A DNA stretch of 64,000 nucleotides from Blochmannia endosymbiont of Camponotus (Colobopsis) obliquus (GTDB lineage: Bacteria > Pseudomonadota > Gammaproteobacteria > Enterobacterales > Enterobacteriaceae). Location: assembly GCF_000973545.1 (NCBI RefSeq), contig NZ_CP010049.1:310001-374000 (forward strand), given 5' to 3'. Shown here piece by piece: positions 1 through 10,421 of this stretch. The translations under genes and the position numbers were made by a program. Under the pieces are notes generated by a model. It worked only from the letters and a program-made list of their open reading frames with translations, was not told the DNA's origin and ran no database searches. The first letter of the stretch is position 1. Every line of letters begins with the position of its first letter.

Positions 1-1889
1 TAGATGATTTGACCTTTAGTAAATTAGATGTACCCATTGTTAATCAATATACATGGCATTTTGGTTTAAATCGTATGTTATTAGGTTATGCTATAGATAG
101 TAAATATGGATTTTGGAAAGGTATTTTCCCCTATAATGCATCTAGTGGGCAGCAGTACATTGAATTAGTTGGGCAATTGGGATTTTTTTTAGAAAAATTG
201 CGTTTTTGGCGCAATGAACTTACTCAAATTAAAATATTAAGTGAATGGCAGCCTTGTATTCGTAAAATTATTGATGATTTTTTTGATCTGAGTATTCAAG
301 AAGAGGAAGCGTTTTTATTGTTAGAATCTAATTGGCATGAATTTGTAGAGAATGGAAAATTAGCAAATTATCATCAACCTATTTCAATAGTATTAATTCG
401 AGATTATTTATATTCTAAACTGGAATTGAGATGTATAAGTCAAAAATTTTTATCTAATGGTATTAATTTTTGCAATTTTTCTTCACATAGTTTTATTCCT
501 TTTAAAGTTATATGTTTGTTAGGGATGAATGATAATGTTTATCCACGTAATCATTTTGAGTTTGATTTTAATTTGATGTATAAACAAAAACGTTGTGGTG
601 ATCTTGATTTATATAATAAAGATTATTATCTATTTTTAGAAATGATTTTATCAGCACAACAGTTATTATATATTAGTTTTATTTATTGCTCTATCTATGA
701 TGGGAGATCATTGTATCCATCGGTGTTAATTGATAAATTAATAGAATATATTGCTCAGAATTTTTCTTTAGGTATGGATGAAAATAAAGGAAATATATCA
801 ATGCTTATTGAATGTATGCGAGCTCGTTTATGTCAATGGCATGACAGAATGCCATTTTTAGTAGAGTGTTTAAATACTAATGGTGTAAAGCAACAAATTT
901 TTTATGATACATGTTTAAACACGGGTAGTAATATAGGTAACATGCGATATAATTTTGTATTTTCATTAGATAGAATGTCTCCAGATATTTTATTATTGGA
1001 TGATTTGCTCAATTTTTATAAATCCCCAATTAAAACTTGGTTTAAGGAACGTTTATTAGTAAATTTAGATCGTAATATTATTGAATGTTCTGAAGATGAG
1101 CCTTTTTTTGTTGATGCATTGACTAGATATAAACTAAATAAATATTTATTAAATTATTTTATACATAACAAAAAAACAAGTGATATTAATGATTTATACA
1201 ATAGAATTTATGCTACTGGTTTGTTACCTTACGGCGCTTTTGGAGAGTTGTATTGGTTACAACAATGTGAAAAGATGTCCAGGTTAGCAGATAAAATAAT
1301 TAAATGGTATCTACCTGATCAACATGACATGGAAGTATCATTGATCATAAATGATGTTAAGTTAACAGGTTTATTACGCGCGGTTCAGTCAAATGGTTTA
1401 TTAAGATGGCGTCCTGCTGTTCTTTCTATGAGAGATGGTTTGTTATTATGGTTAGAACATTTGGTATATTGTGTAATAGATGATGGTTTACTAAAGAATA
1501 GTAGTAAGATGTTTGGTATTAATAGTCAATGGATTTTTCCTGTTATTCCAAAAATGTTAGCTAAGGAATATTTATCTATATTGTTTAAAGGTTATTATGA
1601 TGGTATGTCTACGCCACTATTATTACTTAATAAATCAGTTGGTGTTTGGTTAAATTATTGTTTTGATAAAAATACTAAAAATATTATTTTATGTCACGAT
1701 CGTCAGTATAATGCAAGATTAAAGTTAATAGAATGTTGGAAAGGCAATAAATATATTATAGGAGAGAGTCATGATCCATATTTACAACGATTGTTAGGTG
1801 AAGATATTAATTCATTACATATTGAATTAATTATCGATATTGCAAAATTTTATTATTTACCTATTATGAAATTTAATGATATATCTTAA
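1..1889 (+). CDS. recC: Exodeoxyribonuclease V gamma subunit RecC, 3' part (cut by left window edge)
   Basis: RecC recognises Chi sites and holds RecB and RecD together in the RecBCD helicase-nuclease that processes double-strand DNA ends. The reading frame is already open at base 1, so the true start lies outside the window and only about the last 630 of roughly 1,120 residues are present. Recognition rests on strings shared with E. coli RecC, such as TWHFGLNRMLLGYA near the left end and IPFKVICLLGMNDNVYPR about 165 residues in, followed by YLFLEMILSAQQLLYISFI. The C-terminal part is intact and stops at 1889. It faces recD and recB, which are on the other strand; in E. coli all three genes point the same way. 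Identification is secure; the 5' boundary is only the window edge. Confidence 0.95.
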   Translation, partial: DDLTFSKLDVPIVNQYTWHFGLNRMLLGYAIDSKYGFWKGIFPYNASSGQQYIELVGQLGFFLEKLRFWRNELTQIKILSEWQPCIRKIIDDFFDLSIQEEEAFLLLESNWHEFVENGKLANYHQPISIVLIRDYLYSKLELRCISQKFLSNGINFCNFSSHSFIPFKVICLLGMNDNVYPRNHFEFDFNLMYKQKRCGDLDLYNKDYYLFLEMILSAQQLLYISFIYCSIYDGRSLYPSVLIDKLIEYIAQNFSLGMDENKGNISMLIECMRARLCQWHDRMPFLVECLNTNGVKQQIFYDTCLNTGSNIGNMRYNFVFSLDRMSPDILLLDDLLNFYKSPIKTWFKERLLVNLDRNIIECSEDEPFFVDALTRYKLNKYLLNYFIHNKKTSDINDLYNRIYATGLLPYGAFGELYWLQQCEKMSRLADKIIKWYLPDQHDMEVSLIINDVKLTGLLRAVQSNGLLRWRPAVLSMRDGLLLWLEHLVYCVIDDGLLKNSSKMFGINSQWIFPVIPKMLAKEYLSILFKGYYDGMSTPLLLLNKSVGVWLNYCFDKNTKNIILCHDRQYNARLKLIECWKGNKYIIGESHDPYLQRLLGEDINSLHIELIIDIAKFYYLPIMKFNDIS

Positions 1890-2264
1890 TAAATTGAATT
1901 ATATGAAAATAATTATAAATTTTTTTTCGATATTATTGTTTTAAGTTGCTTAATAAGGATATTTAATTATTTTTGGTTATTTTATAAAGTTTAATTAATA
2001 TTTTTAATTATTTTCATGTTAAAAATATTTATTTATCATGTTTTTAATTAATTGTAATTTTACATCAAAAGAATAGTTCTGTATTAAAAATTAAAGTAGT
2101 TAGTTGGTTTTGTTGATTTATTTTTATATTAATTTTAATTAAATTTATAGCAATAGAGTTGGTTATAAAAAATTTTGTATTAAATTTTTAAATATTCAAA
2201 TAGTATATGTGGTATGATCTCCTTTATTTTTATTTGCTCATAAGATTGGGTTTTATTTTTATTT
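1890..2264. other. Intergenic spacer between convergent recC and recD
   Basis: This 375-base stretch has no credible reading frame or RNA gene. Just after the recC stop there is a six-pair A/T-only stem (1897-1902 with 1909-1914) followed by a run of eight T at 1920-1927, which could be a weak terminator for recC. Nothing convincing was seen on the recD side. Some of the space may be decayed sequence, but no remnant of another gene is recognisable. Confidence 0.5.
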
Positions 2265-4115
2265 TTATAGTTTATTAATTAAATTGCTGTGTCGTTTTAT
2301 TTTGTTTGAAATAGTATATATGATTATGTCATCTTGTGCGTATAGACAAAAAGATTGATGAGCACGAGTTAATGCGGTATAGAACAGTTCTTTGGTTAGA
2401 ATTGGTAATTTTTTATTTGGTAAAATTAGTGATATTTGATTAAATTCAGAACCTTGTGATTTATGCACAGTTATAGCGAAACTGGTTTCATGTTCAGGTA
2501 ATAAATTGATGGGTATTATTTTTATGTTGTTATTTTCTAATAGAAAATATGCTTGCAGTTTCTGTTTTGTATTAGGTAATATAAGTCCGCAATCTCCATT
2601 ATATAATTCAAGCGATGTATCATTCGATGTAATTATTATAGGGCGACCTATATAGTTATAGGTATTATCAATTTTAATAATGTTGTTATTAATTAGTACA
2701 GTTTCAATATATTTATTTATTTGATATATACCAAACGATCCTTCACGTACTGCACATAATATTTTATACATATTAAATTTTTTTAAAATATTTTTTGGTG
2801 TGTCGTTTTGTTGTATACTATGTAAATATTTATGATAACCCGATATACAATGGGTAATCATGTTTTGATAATCTTTTTCTGTTTTAGTCGGGAAATAAGA
2901 AATATCTTTATATGATTTAGAATTTAGTATTTTTAATGTATTTTTTTTATCACTTTGGTTTATAGCGTTAGCTAAATTATTTATTCCAGAATGTTTATTA
3001 AATCTGTAATTTTTATGTAAAAAACATGAGCTGTCTGCAATATCTTGGGTTTTATTACTATTATTATTTATTGGTAACAAATAACCTGTTAAACGTGATA
3101 TTTCTTTAATTCGTTTTTGACTATATTTTTTTGTTGCATGTATATAAAGATCGCCTAATATATAACCTGGTTCTACTGATGATAACTGACAATGATCTCC
3201 GAAAAAAATTACTCTAGTATTAGGTGATAATGCTTCAATTAAATTATTCATCATAGTTAAGTCAATCATTGATGCTTCATCAATAACGATAACATTAGCA
3301 TTTAGTTGGTTATTTTTGTGATGTAAAGTTCTTTGATTATTTAGTAGTTTTATTCCTAGTAATTTATGTAGTGTTACAGCTTTTTGATATAGATTTTTTT
3401 TTTGATGATCTGTTAGTTTTAAATAATTTAAATTTGTTATCAATGATTCATGTAATTTTCTTGCTGCTTTTCCTGTAGGAGCAGCTATTTTTACATTAAA
3501 GTGTTTTTTTGTGTTCAGTAAGATTAATGATGCTAATAATTTAGCTATTAAAGAAGTTTTTCCAGTGCCTGGTCCGCCAAAAATTAGTGTAATTTGATTG
3601 GTTATTGCTACTGCAAGGGCAATTTTTTGCCAGTTTAGTTCGTCATCATTACTTTTGGGAAAAAAAGTGTTTAGTATATTAATAATTTTTTCTTCTTTTT
3701 CTTCAACTGGTTGTCGCATATGTTTGAAAAAATTAGCTACTGTGTTTTCGTAGTGCCACATACGATAGGTATATAATTTTTTTTTATTTAAAACAAGTGG
3801 TGTGACGGTGGAACCGTCACTAACTATGTCAGACAATAATAATATTTTTTCCCAATCATTCATTGATAAGCTTCCAGTTATTTGCCAAGCTTGATATGCT
3901 AATGATGGATAGCGGCCTTTAAATAATTTATTTGGAGATAATAAATTTAATGGTAAACAAACGTGCCCTTCTTTCATATTTGCACTTAGACATGTAATAG
4001 CTAATATTAACGTTTGTTGAAATGCTTCTTTTTTAGTAAGCATGTAAGCAAATTGTATATCTAATTGACGCCATATTTGTAATTGTAATGCAGTAGTAAT
4101 TATTTTTTTCATCAT
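2265..4115 (-). CDS. recD: Exodeoxyribonuclease V alpha subunit RecD
   Basis: RecD is the fast 5'-3' superfamily 1B helicase motor of RecBCD. The 616-residue product is near the usual length (about 608 in E. coli). Visible motifs are the Walker A loop GGPGTGKTS at residues 180-188, Walker B VIVIDEAS with the Asp-Glu pair at 279-280, then motif V TVHKSQGSEF and motif VI YTALTRAH near the C-terminus. It begins ATG-ATG at 4115. It lies downstream of recB on the same strand with a spacer of about 115 bases, so the two probably form one transcript, as in E. coli. Like other minus-strand genes here it is rich in Lys, Asn, Thr and Ile. The helicase motifs look intact, so it is probably functional. 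Confidence 0.95.
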   Translation of the reverse strand: MMKKIITTALQLQIWRQLDIQFAYMLTKKEAFQQTLILAITCLSANMKEGHVCLPLNLLSPNKLFKGRYPSLAYQAWQITGSLSMNDWEKILLLSDIVSDGSTVTPLVLNKKKLYTYRMWHYENTVANFFKHMRQPVEEKEEKIINILNTFFPKSNDDELNWQKIALAVAITNQITLIFGGPGTGKTSLIAKLLASLILLNTKKHFNVKIAAPTGKAARKLHESLITNLNYLKLTDHQKKNLYQKAVTLHKLLGIKLLNNQRTLHHKNNQLNANVIVIDEASMIDLTMMNNLIEALSPNTRVIFFGDHCQLSSVEPGYILGDLYIHATKKYSQKRIKEISRLTGYLLPINNNSNKTQDIADSSCFLHKNYRFNKHSGINNLANAINQSDKKNTLKILNSKSYKDISYFPTKTEKDYQNMITHCISGYHKYLHSIQQNDTPKNILKKFNMYKILCAVREGSFGIYQINKYIETVLINNNIIKIDNTYNYIGRPIIITSNDTSLELYNGDCGLILPNTKQKLQAYFLLENNNIKIIPINLLPEHETSFAITVHKSQGSEFNQISLILPNKKLPILTKELFYTALTRAHQSFCLYAQDDIIIYTISNKIKRHSNLINKL

Positions 4116-4230
4116 AAGATTTTGTTTATTAATATTTTATTATGATTTATAACAATTAAATTAATACTTTTTAATTATTTTTTAAGTTTGATATTTATTT
4201 TATGTTTTGTTTATATTTGTAATTTATATT

Positions 4231-7200
4231 TCATTTTGTAAATAATACATTTAATTCGTGAATTAGTTCTTTTTTTGGCCGACAAAAATAAATCCCATGT
4301 TTTGATGGAATAGTGTTTATTCCTCGTATAAAAAGAAAAAAAATACCACCAAAATTTTTTTGATATGTGTAATTTGGTAATTTTTGGCATAAAAACTTAT
4401 GTACAGCTAATGTGTAAAGTTGATATTGTAATTCATAACGATGTAATATTATTTCTTTTTTTATTCTTGTTGAAGAATAATACGTATTAGATTTTCCCAG
4501 CCAATTAGATTTATAATCTAATATATAGTAACGTTGTTTATGTCTGAAAACTAGATCTATAGATCCTTTTAACATTCCTTTGATGCATGGTAAAGTAAGA
4601 GCAGGGCAGCATTGAGACAGTGGATCATAAAATTTACATAATTCGTCTATATTTTGAGATGTTTTAATAATATTAATGGGAAAGATAAATTTCAATTCAG
4701 TGTGTTTGTCATTATTAGTTAAATGTTCAAGTGTTACTTGAGTTTTTTGTAGTGGTGTATGTAAAATACACTGAATCCATTGTGTAATAAATGTCAGCCA
4801 TATATTATCAATATTATTTTTTTTCATTTGAGAACTCAACCATTGTTGGTTTAGATTTTTAGTAAAATGTACATTTGCAAGGAGTTTATGTAAAAAAATA
4901 CCAGGCATATGGCCGCGAGGAAAATTATGTGAAGTCAATGTTATATTGTTTGTTTGTTTTGTATTATTTTTTTTTATTTCATTTGTTTGTAGAGTTATTT
5001 TCTCGTTTATTAGTTTATTAGTACTAATTTTTTTTAGATCTGTATAGCTAGTAATGTGTCGTATTTCGTTTTTTATATTTGTATTCCATTTTTTATTTTT
5101 TATTTTTGATATTATATATTTACTTTGTTGCTGTACGATAGTTAAATTTTTTGAAGATTCAATAGGACACAGTACAATATCGCCATTGCTGTTTTGTGTT
5201 AATAAATTTATTTTTTTTTGAAGTAAAGTTAGATCACCAGGTATTCCTTGCTGTATAAGATGTCCTATAGCACTTAAATGTAAATCATGAATATTATTAT
5301 TTATTTGGTGTTTTCTATGAATGATAGTTCCAATACCTATATAACATTGATACATAGAGCGTGTTAAAGCTACGTATAATAGCCTCATATCTTCTGATAG
5401 TCGTTCCTCTTCTGCTAGTATTAGATTCTTTGGATTTTTATCTAAATCTAAATATTTTTTATATTTTTTTCTATCGTGAAATAATGCATGTTTTGTTATG
5501 TAAAATGTTGCAGCAAATGGTAAAAATACCAATGGAAATTCTAGTCCTTTAGATTTGTGTATTGTAATAATTTTTATTAAATTGTCATTATTTTCTAATC
5601 GTAATTGATGATGAATATTAATGTTTGATTCTTGAATTTGCGATGATAACCATTTTAGCAGTTGATATTTATTGCTAAATTTTGATGAAGAGGCTTGAAG
5701 TATTTCGCCTAAATGTAATAAATTTGTTAGTTGTTGAGTGTTGTTATCAATATTAAGAAAATTTTTTTTTATTTTATGATCTTTTATTATTTTATGTAAC
5801 ATTGATAATACACCATGATTTTCCCAAAATGTATGGTAAGTTATAAATTTTTCTATCATATTTGCTTGTAAATTTTTATTTTTGTTAATTTTGTCTATAA
5901 TTTTTGCATTAAATCCTAATAAAGAATTTACTAGTATTGTATTTAATAAATTGTTTGTTTTTTTTATTAATATTATCGCATGCAACAAAGATAATAATTC
6001 TTTTGCTTCTAATGTATTAAAAACATTATCTTGATTAGAAAGATAAATTGTAGAAATTTTAAATTGCGATAGATAATAACGTATGATAGATGCTTCATTA
6101 CGATCACGTACTATTATTGCTATATCAGATGTTTTTAATAATTGGCAGTATTTTTTATTTGCTAGCCAAGCATTGTTTTTTTGAGTATGATTGATTAGTT
6201 TAGTTAGAGTTACAGCGCATTGTTGAGCCATGATTTTTTTGTATTCATTGATTTTTATTGTCTTTACAGGATTTAACCATAGACACATTGCTGGTTGTAT
6301 TTTTTTGTTAATGATCAATTTTAATTGATCATTATGTGCAGTTGATTGTATTGAGTGAAAGGGGATTTCTTTAAAGATAAAAGGTGATTTTTTAGATTTA
6401 AATAATTGATTAATAGCATTGTTTATATTTGTTGATGATCGCCAATTGATGTTTAATGTATAGTGTGATTTGATTTTTTTTTTGGCGCATATATAAGTGA
6501 AAATATCAGCACCACGAAAAGTGTAAATTGCTTGTTTTGGATCACCTATTAATATTAATCCATTTTTTGAATTATTATAGTTATTATGGTTATATATCAT
6601 ATTGAAGATATGATATTGTTGTGTATTGGTATCTTGAAATTCATCAATTAATGTTATTGGATATTGTTTTCGTATTAATTGAATTAATTTTTTATTTTTT
6701 TTGTCAAGCAACATGTTGTGGACTAAATTAATAAGATCATTAAATCCTATTTCTGTTCGTATTTTTTTTTCTTGATATGCTATTTTACGTATTTTTTTTA
6801 TTACTTGAATTAAAATATACGATTTTAATGACGGTGGATATAAAAATATTTTTTCTATAGAGTTAAATAATTCATGTGTGATTATATTTTGGTTATCAGT
6901 TATGATTGTTTTTATTTTTGATGTTTTGAATATCTTTAGTTCTTTTGGTATTTTATAATTAATAGTTTTTTCGTTAGCCCATCGGTTTATTATTTTTAGC
7001 AAATTTGATATTTTTTTATTATCATAATCATTACAATGAGTTTTTAAATGTTTTGTTACTATGTTGATAATATTTTGCGATGTATGCCATTTTTTTTTTA
7101 TTTTTTCAATCAAAGCAATAATATTTTTATGGTGTGTAAGAATATCTATATTTTTTTCGTAAAGATAATAATGAATGGTAGGTAGTTCTCCTTGTAGATA

Positions 7201-7797
7201 AGGGAGAACATTATTCATTAGTTGTTCAGGGTTGGTCCAGTATGAAGAGATAATACTTATTACTTCTATAGGTAATGGATAACAGTAACGTCGCCAAAAA
7301 TCTTTACATATTTCATGGTACAGATTTATTTCATTTTCTAATAATGAGAATTTAAATAACGTTCCTGATTCAAGTGGATATTGAGTAATGATACGTTGAC
7401 AAAAACTGTGGATTGTACAAATAGCTGCTTGATTTATCTCTTCTTCTGCTCTTGATAATAGTGATATAGCTAGATTTATATTTTGTATTTTAATTAATAG
7501 TTTGGATGACATAGAGCATGTACTGTAACCGCATAGACATGCGATTTTAAGTTGGTGAATTTTTCTTTTTATTTTATTACGGAGATTGTCAGCAGTGATT
7601 TTAGTGAAAGTTACTACTAGTATTTCTTTGACGCTTAATGGTTTGAATAAGGATGTGTCATGTTTTAATCCTAATATTAAACGAAGATATATTATTATCA
7701 GGGTATAGCTTTTTCCAGTGCCTGCTGAAGCTTCAATAAGATGAGAGCCATAAAGTGGTAATGTTAATGGATCAAGATTTTGTATATTAATATTCAC
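4231..7797 (-). CDS. recB: Exodeoxyribonuclease V beta subunit RecB
   Basis: RecB is the 3'-5' helicase and only nuclease of RecBCD. The 1,188 residues match the family length (1,180 in E. coli). Order of domains: Walker A EASAGTGKS (22-30); motif II LIDEFQDTN with Asp-Glu at 385-386; motif III GDPKQAIYTFRGAD (about 418-431); NWRSS; motif V TIHKSKGLEFP; motif VI LLYVALTR; then a C-terminal nuclease domain. The nuclease residues are present with family spacing: Asp1081 (IDLVF), Asp1094 and Lys1096 (DYKSNWLG), plus the upstream His in FLHKLLANVHF. It is first in a recB-recD unit. ptrA, which lies between recC and recB in E. coli, is absent. The protein is unusually Lys/Asn/Thr-rich through strand bias, but all catalytic motifs survive. 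Confidence 0.96.
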   Translation of the reverse strand: MNINIQNLDPLTLPLYGSHLIEASAGTGKSYTLIIIYLRLILGLKHDTSLFKPLSVKEILVVTFTKITADNLRNKIKRKIHQLKIACLCGYSTCSMSSKLLIKIQNINLAISLLSRAEEEINQAAICTIHSFCQRIITQYPLESGTLFKFSLLENEINLYHEICKDFWRRYCYPLPIEVISIISSYWTNPEQLMNNVLPYLQGELPTIHYYLYEKNIDILTHHKNIIALIEKIKKKWHTSQNIINIVTKHLKTHCNDYDNKKISNLLKIINRWANEKTINYKIPKELKIFKTSKIKTIITDNQNIITHELFNSIEKIFLYPPSLKSYILIQVIKKIRKIAYQEKKIRTEIGFNDLINLVHNMLLDKKNKKLIQLIRKQYPITLIDEFQDTNTQQYHIFNMIYNHNNYNNSKNGLILIGDPKQAIYTFRGADIFTYICAKKKIKSHYTLNINWRSSTNINNAINQLFKSKKSPFIFKEIPFHSIQSTAHNDQLKLIINKKIQPAMCLWLNPVKTIKINEYKKIMAQQCAVTLTKLINHTQKNNAWLANKKYCQLLKTSDIAIIVRDRNEASIIRYYLSQFKISTIYLSNQDNVFNTLEAKELLSLLHAIILIKKTNNLLNTILVNSLLGFNAKIIDKINKNKNLQANMIEKFITYHTFWENHGVLSMLHKIIKDHKIKKNFLNIDNNTQQLTNLLHLGEILQASSSKFSNKYQLLKWLSSQIQESNINIHHQLRLENNDNLIKIITIHKSKGLEFPLVFLPFAATFYITKHALFHDRKKYKKYLDLDKNPKNLILAEEERLSEDMRLLYVALTRSMYQCYIGIGTIIHRKHQINNNIHDLHLSAIGHLIQQGIPGDLTLLQKKINLLTQNSNGDIVLCPIESSKNLTIVQQQSKYIISKIKNKKWNTNIKNEIRHITSYTDLKKISTNKLINEKITLQTNEIKKNNTKQTNNITLTSHNFPRGHMPGIFLHKLLANVHFTKNLNQQWLSSQMKKNNIDNIWLTFITQWIQCILHTPLQKTQVTLEHLTNNDKHTELKFIFPINIIKTSQNIDELCKFYDPLSQCCPALTLPCIKGMLKGSIDLVFRHKQRYYILDYKSNWLGKSNTYYSSTRIKKEIILHRYELQYQLYTLAVHKFLCQKLPNYTYQKNFGGIFFLFIRGINTIPSKHGIYFCRPKKELIHELNVLFTK

Positions 7798-7942
7798 AAT
7801 TTATTTAGATAATGTTGTGTTTTTTTATTTTATAAAAATTAGTATATATTAAAGATAATATTATAAATAGACCGCAAGTGTTATATTACAACAATTGTCT
7901 GTGAATGTTTCTATTTATTTCAGTATTGTATTGTAAAAATAA

Positions 7943-8767
7943 TTAATTAATATTACGTAATATTTCATTAATTTTTGTTTTATTAATAGTGTTTATATCT
8001 ACTTTTTTGACTATTACAGCACAATAGAGACTATACAGTCCATTTTTCGACGGTAAATTTCCAGGAACTACAACGGATCTTGCAGGTATTTTACCATAAA
8101 AAATGGCGCCTGTTTCTCTATCATATATTTTTGTGCTTTTCCCAATAAATACTCCCATAGAAATCACAGAACCTTCTTCTACAATAACTCCTTCTACGAT
8201 CTCGGAACGAGCTCCTATAAAACAATCATTTTCAATAATAGTAGGGTTATTTTGTAATGGTTCTAATACTCCTCCAATACCTACTCCACCAGATAAGTGA
8301 ACATTTTTTCCTATTTGAGCACATGAACCAACCGTTGCCCAAGTATCAATCATGGCGCCTTGATCAATATATGCTCCTATATTTACATATGAGGGCATTA
8401 GTATTGTATTTTTTGCTACATAAGCTCCATAACGTACATGTGTGGGTGGTACTACACGAATTTTTTCTTCTTGAAATTTTATATTATTCCAATTATTAAA
8501 CTTATTAGGAATTTTATCAAAAAATTGTCCATCACCCCATTTTATTAGTTTATTTTTGAAAACGTAAAAGGAAAGAAGTATTGCTTTTTTTATCCATTCA
8601 TGAGTAATCCAATTTTTATTTATTTTATTTGCAACTCGTAAAGTGCCATTATTAAGTTTATTGATAGTTGTTTTGATTGCATCATAAATTTCGGGACTGA
8701 CTTTATTATGTAAAATTATCATTCGTTGTTCAAAGGCATCTTCGATTATTTTTTGTATGTTTTTCAT
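7943..8767 (-). CDS. dapD: 2,3,4,5-tetrahydropyridine-2,6-dicarboxylate N-succinyltransferase
   Basis: DapD transfers succinyl from succinyl-CoA to tetrahydrodipicolinate in the succinylase branch of lysine and meso-diaminopimelate synthesis, feeding both peptidoglycan and amino acid supply. The product is 274 residues, the same as E. coli DapD. After an N-terminal helical part it shows the left-handed beta-helix hexapeptide pattern (for example [26 protein letters not shown] is part of the coil region), then a C-terminal segment with [14 protein letters not shown]. In E. coli glnD sits between dapD and map; here a 406-base gap replaces it. Retention fits a symbiont making amino acids and its own wall. 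Confidence 0.96.
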   Translation of the reverse strand: MKNIQKIIEDAFEQRMIILHNKVSPEIYDAIKTTINKLNNGTLRVANKINKNWITHEWIKKAILLSFYVFKNKLIKWGDGQFFDKIPNKFNNWNNIKFQEEKIRVVPPTHVRYGAYVAKNTILMPSYVNIGAYIDQGAMIDTWATVGSCAQIGKNVHLSGGVGIGGVLEPLQNNPTIIENDCFIGARSEIVEGVIVEEGSVISMGVFIGKSTKIYDRETGAIFYGKIPARSVVVPGNLPSKNGLYSLYCAVIVKKVDINTINKTKINEILRNIN

Positions 8768-9173
8768 ATTTTACATGATTCCAATTATTTATAAGGTAAA
8801 TGTACTATTTTTATTTATCCTGGATTTTACACGGTGATTGCGTTGAGCAATTATAAGATTTATAAGATAATTAAAAAATTTATTACAAATAGTTGTTACT
8901 TTTTTGTAAGGTAAGTATTTAAAATATATAAGTGATATTCGTTTAGAATATTTTTAATATTTTGCGAAATTTTAATGACTTTACAAAAAGTCATTATATT
9001 GTTCATAACAGCATGCTTATATTAGGTAAAGTTTAATTCAATAATTTTATTGAAATTTTATTTTAGTAAAGTTAATTTAATAATACTATTCGAATATATT
9101 TTTATGATTATTATATTGATAATATTAGTTGTTTGCACTGTTAATTATTTTTTGATCAATTAAATTTAATAGT
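8768..9173. other. Intergenic spacer at the position of lost glnD
   Basis: No gene is visible in these 406 bases between map and dapD (both minus). In E. coli-type order glnD (uridylyltransferase, about 890 codons) would be here; none of its motifs is recognisable. The one structure seen is a hairpin with nine-base arms at 8974-8982 and 8987-8995 and a four-base loop. It lies about 180 bases downstream of the map stop and has no good U-run on either strand, so a terminator role is uncertain. The dapD promoter should also be in this spacer, but no convincing box stands out from the A/T background. Confidence 0.45.
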
Positions 9174-9968
9174 TTATATTTTGTGTGTAATTATTTTGGG
9201 CAAGTGTTCATCTGAACGTATAGTTAAAATTTCGCATCCATCTGATGTAACTACAATGGTGTGTTCATATTGTGCAGATAAACTGTTGTCTTTGGTTTTA
9301 ACTGTCCAACCATCATCCATAGTTTGTGTGTAAAAATTTCCAGCATTAACCATAGGTTCAATGGTTATTGTCATGCCTTGTTGTAAAATTATACTGTCGT
9401 CATGATTATCATAATGTAATACTTGTGGTTCTTCATGAAAATTTTTTCCAATTCCATGCCCACAATATTCTCTTACTACTGAAAATTTTTCTTTTTCAAT
9501 AATTTGTTGAATTGTTTTTCCTATTTCACGTAATCTTATCCCTGGTTTAATTATAAAAATTGCTGCATACAGACTTTTTTCAGTTATTTTACATAATTTT
9601 TTTCCAATTACTGTTGGTTTACCTACTATAAACATTTTGGATGTATCTCCGTGCCATCCATCTTTAAGAATTGTAACATCTATATTTAGAATGTCACCTT
9701 CTTGTAATTTTTTATTATAGTTTGGGATTCCGTGACATACTTCTTCATTTACTGAAATACAAACAGATTTTGGAAAACCTTTATATCCGAGTGATGCTGC
9801 TATTGCTTTTTGTTTGTTGGTGATGTATTTGTGACATATTTCATCTAGCATTCCAGTACTAATACCTGGGTAAATATATGGTTTAATCATTTCTAATACT
9901 TCTGCTGCTAATTGTCCAACAAAGCGCATTTTTTTGATTTCATTAGGTTTTTTAATAGGGATGTTCAT
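9174..9968 (-). CDS. map: Methionine aminopeptidase type I
   Basis: Map removes the initiator methionine from nascent proteins in the cytoplasm, using a dinuclear metal site. At 264 residues it is exactly the E. coli length. The ligands fall at family positions: His79 (CHGIPN), Asp97 (NIDVT), Asp108 (WHGDTSKMF), the His in YCGHGIG, the Glu in TIEPMV and the Glu in QYEHTIVV. It is divergent from rpsB across a 453-base spacer, the same arrangement as in E. coli. No substitution at a catalytic position was seen. Confidence 0.97.
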   Translation of the reverse strand: MNIPIKKPNEIKKMRFVGQLAAEVLEMIKPYIYPGISTGMLDEICHKYITNKQKAIAASLGYKGFPKSVCISVNEEVCHGIPNYNKKLQEGDILNIDVTILKDGWHGDTSKMFIVGKPTVIGKKLCKITEKSLYAAIFIIKPGIRLREIGKTIQQIIEKEKFSVVREYCGHGIGKNFHEEPQVLHYDNHDDSIILQQGMTITIEPMVNAGNFYTQTMDDGWTVKTKDNSLSAQYEHTIVVTSDGCEILTIRSDEHLPKIITHKI

Positions 9969-10421
9969 AAATTATCCATGATTGATATGAAAATGATTTT
10001 ATTGTATTTATCTTTTCACATTAATTGCGTATCTTCAAGATTAAGTAATATTTTTATTGCTTTATAGATTAATTATAGGATATAAAAGGTTTATTTAATA
10101 GGAATATTATTCACATTGTAATTAGTATTTTGTCACATTTTTATCATAAATATAAATGTTTTGCTATTTTTTGATTTTATATGTAATTATAATTAGTTGT
10201 GGTTAATTAGTAAGTACTTATAGATTAGGTGACTCAATATTCATAAAATAGCATATTTATGAAGTAGTGCGCTTGAAGTTACTATATCCAAGGTAATGTC
10301 TTGTTGTATAATTATTGTTATTCGCATGTGGATATTTTGTAGTTAATTGTAATTATATGAGTAACATGTAAAACGAAAATTATAGTTATTTAATTTATAT
10401 TTTATAAGGGGTTTTGTATAT
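9969..10421. other. Divergent promoter region of map and rpsB, probable rpsB leader
   Basis: This spacer must hold the promoters of both genes. A candidate plus-strand promoter is TTGTGG, then 16 bases, then TATAGA (around 10197-10224); it is weak evidence because the background is so A/T-rich. A hairpin with eight-base arms (10240-10247 with 10256-10263) lies about 160 bases before the rpsB start. In enterobacteria the rpsB leader is structured and is the site of S2 autoregulation, so a similar leader is plausible here but not demonstrated. The sequence AAGGGG at about 10406-10411 is the likely rpsB ribosome binding site. Confidence 0.4.

Noticed and set aside
6309..6334. 26-nt palindrome with 12-base arms inside recB
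   Set aside because: With this A/T content about one such repeat is expected by chance in 64 kb, and it is in an intact conserved coding frame.
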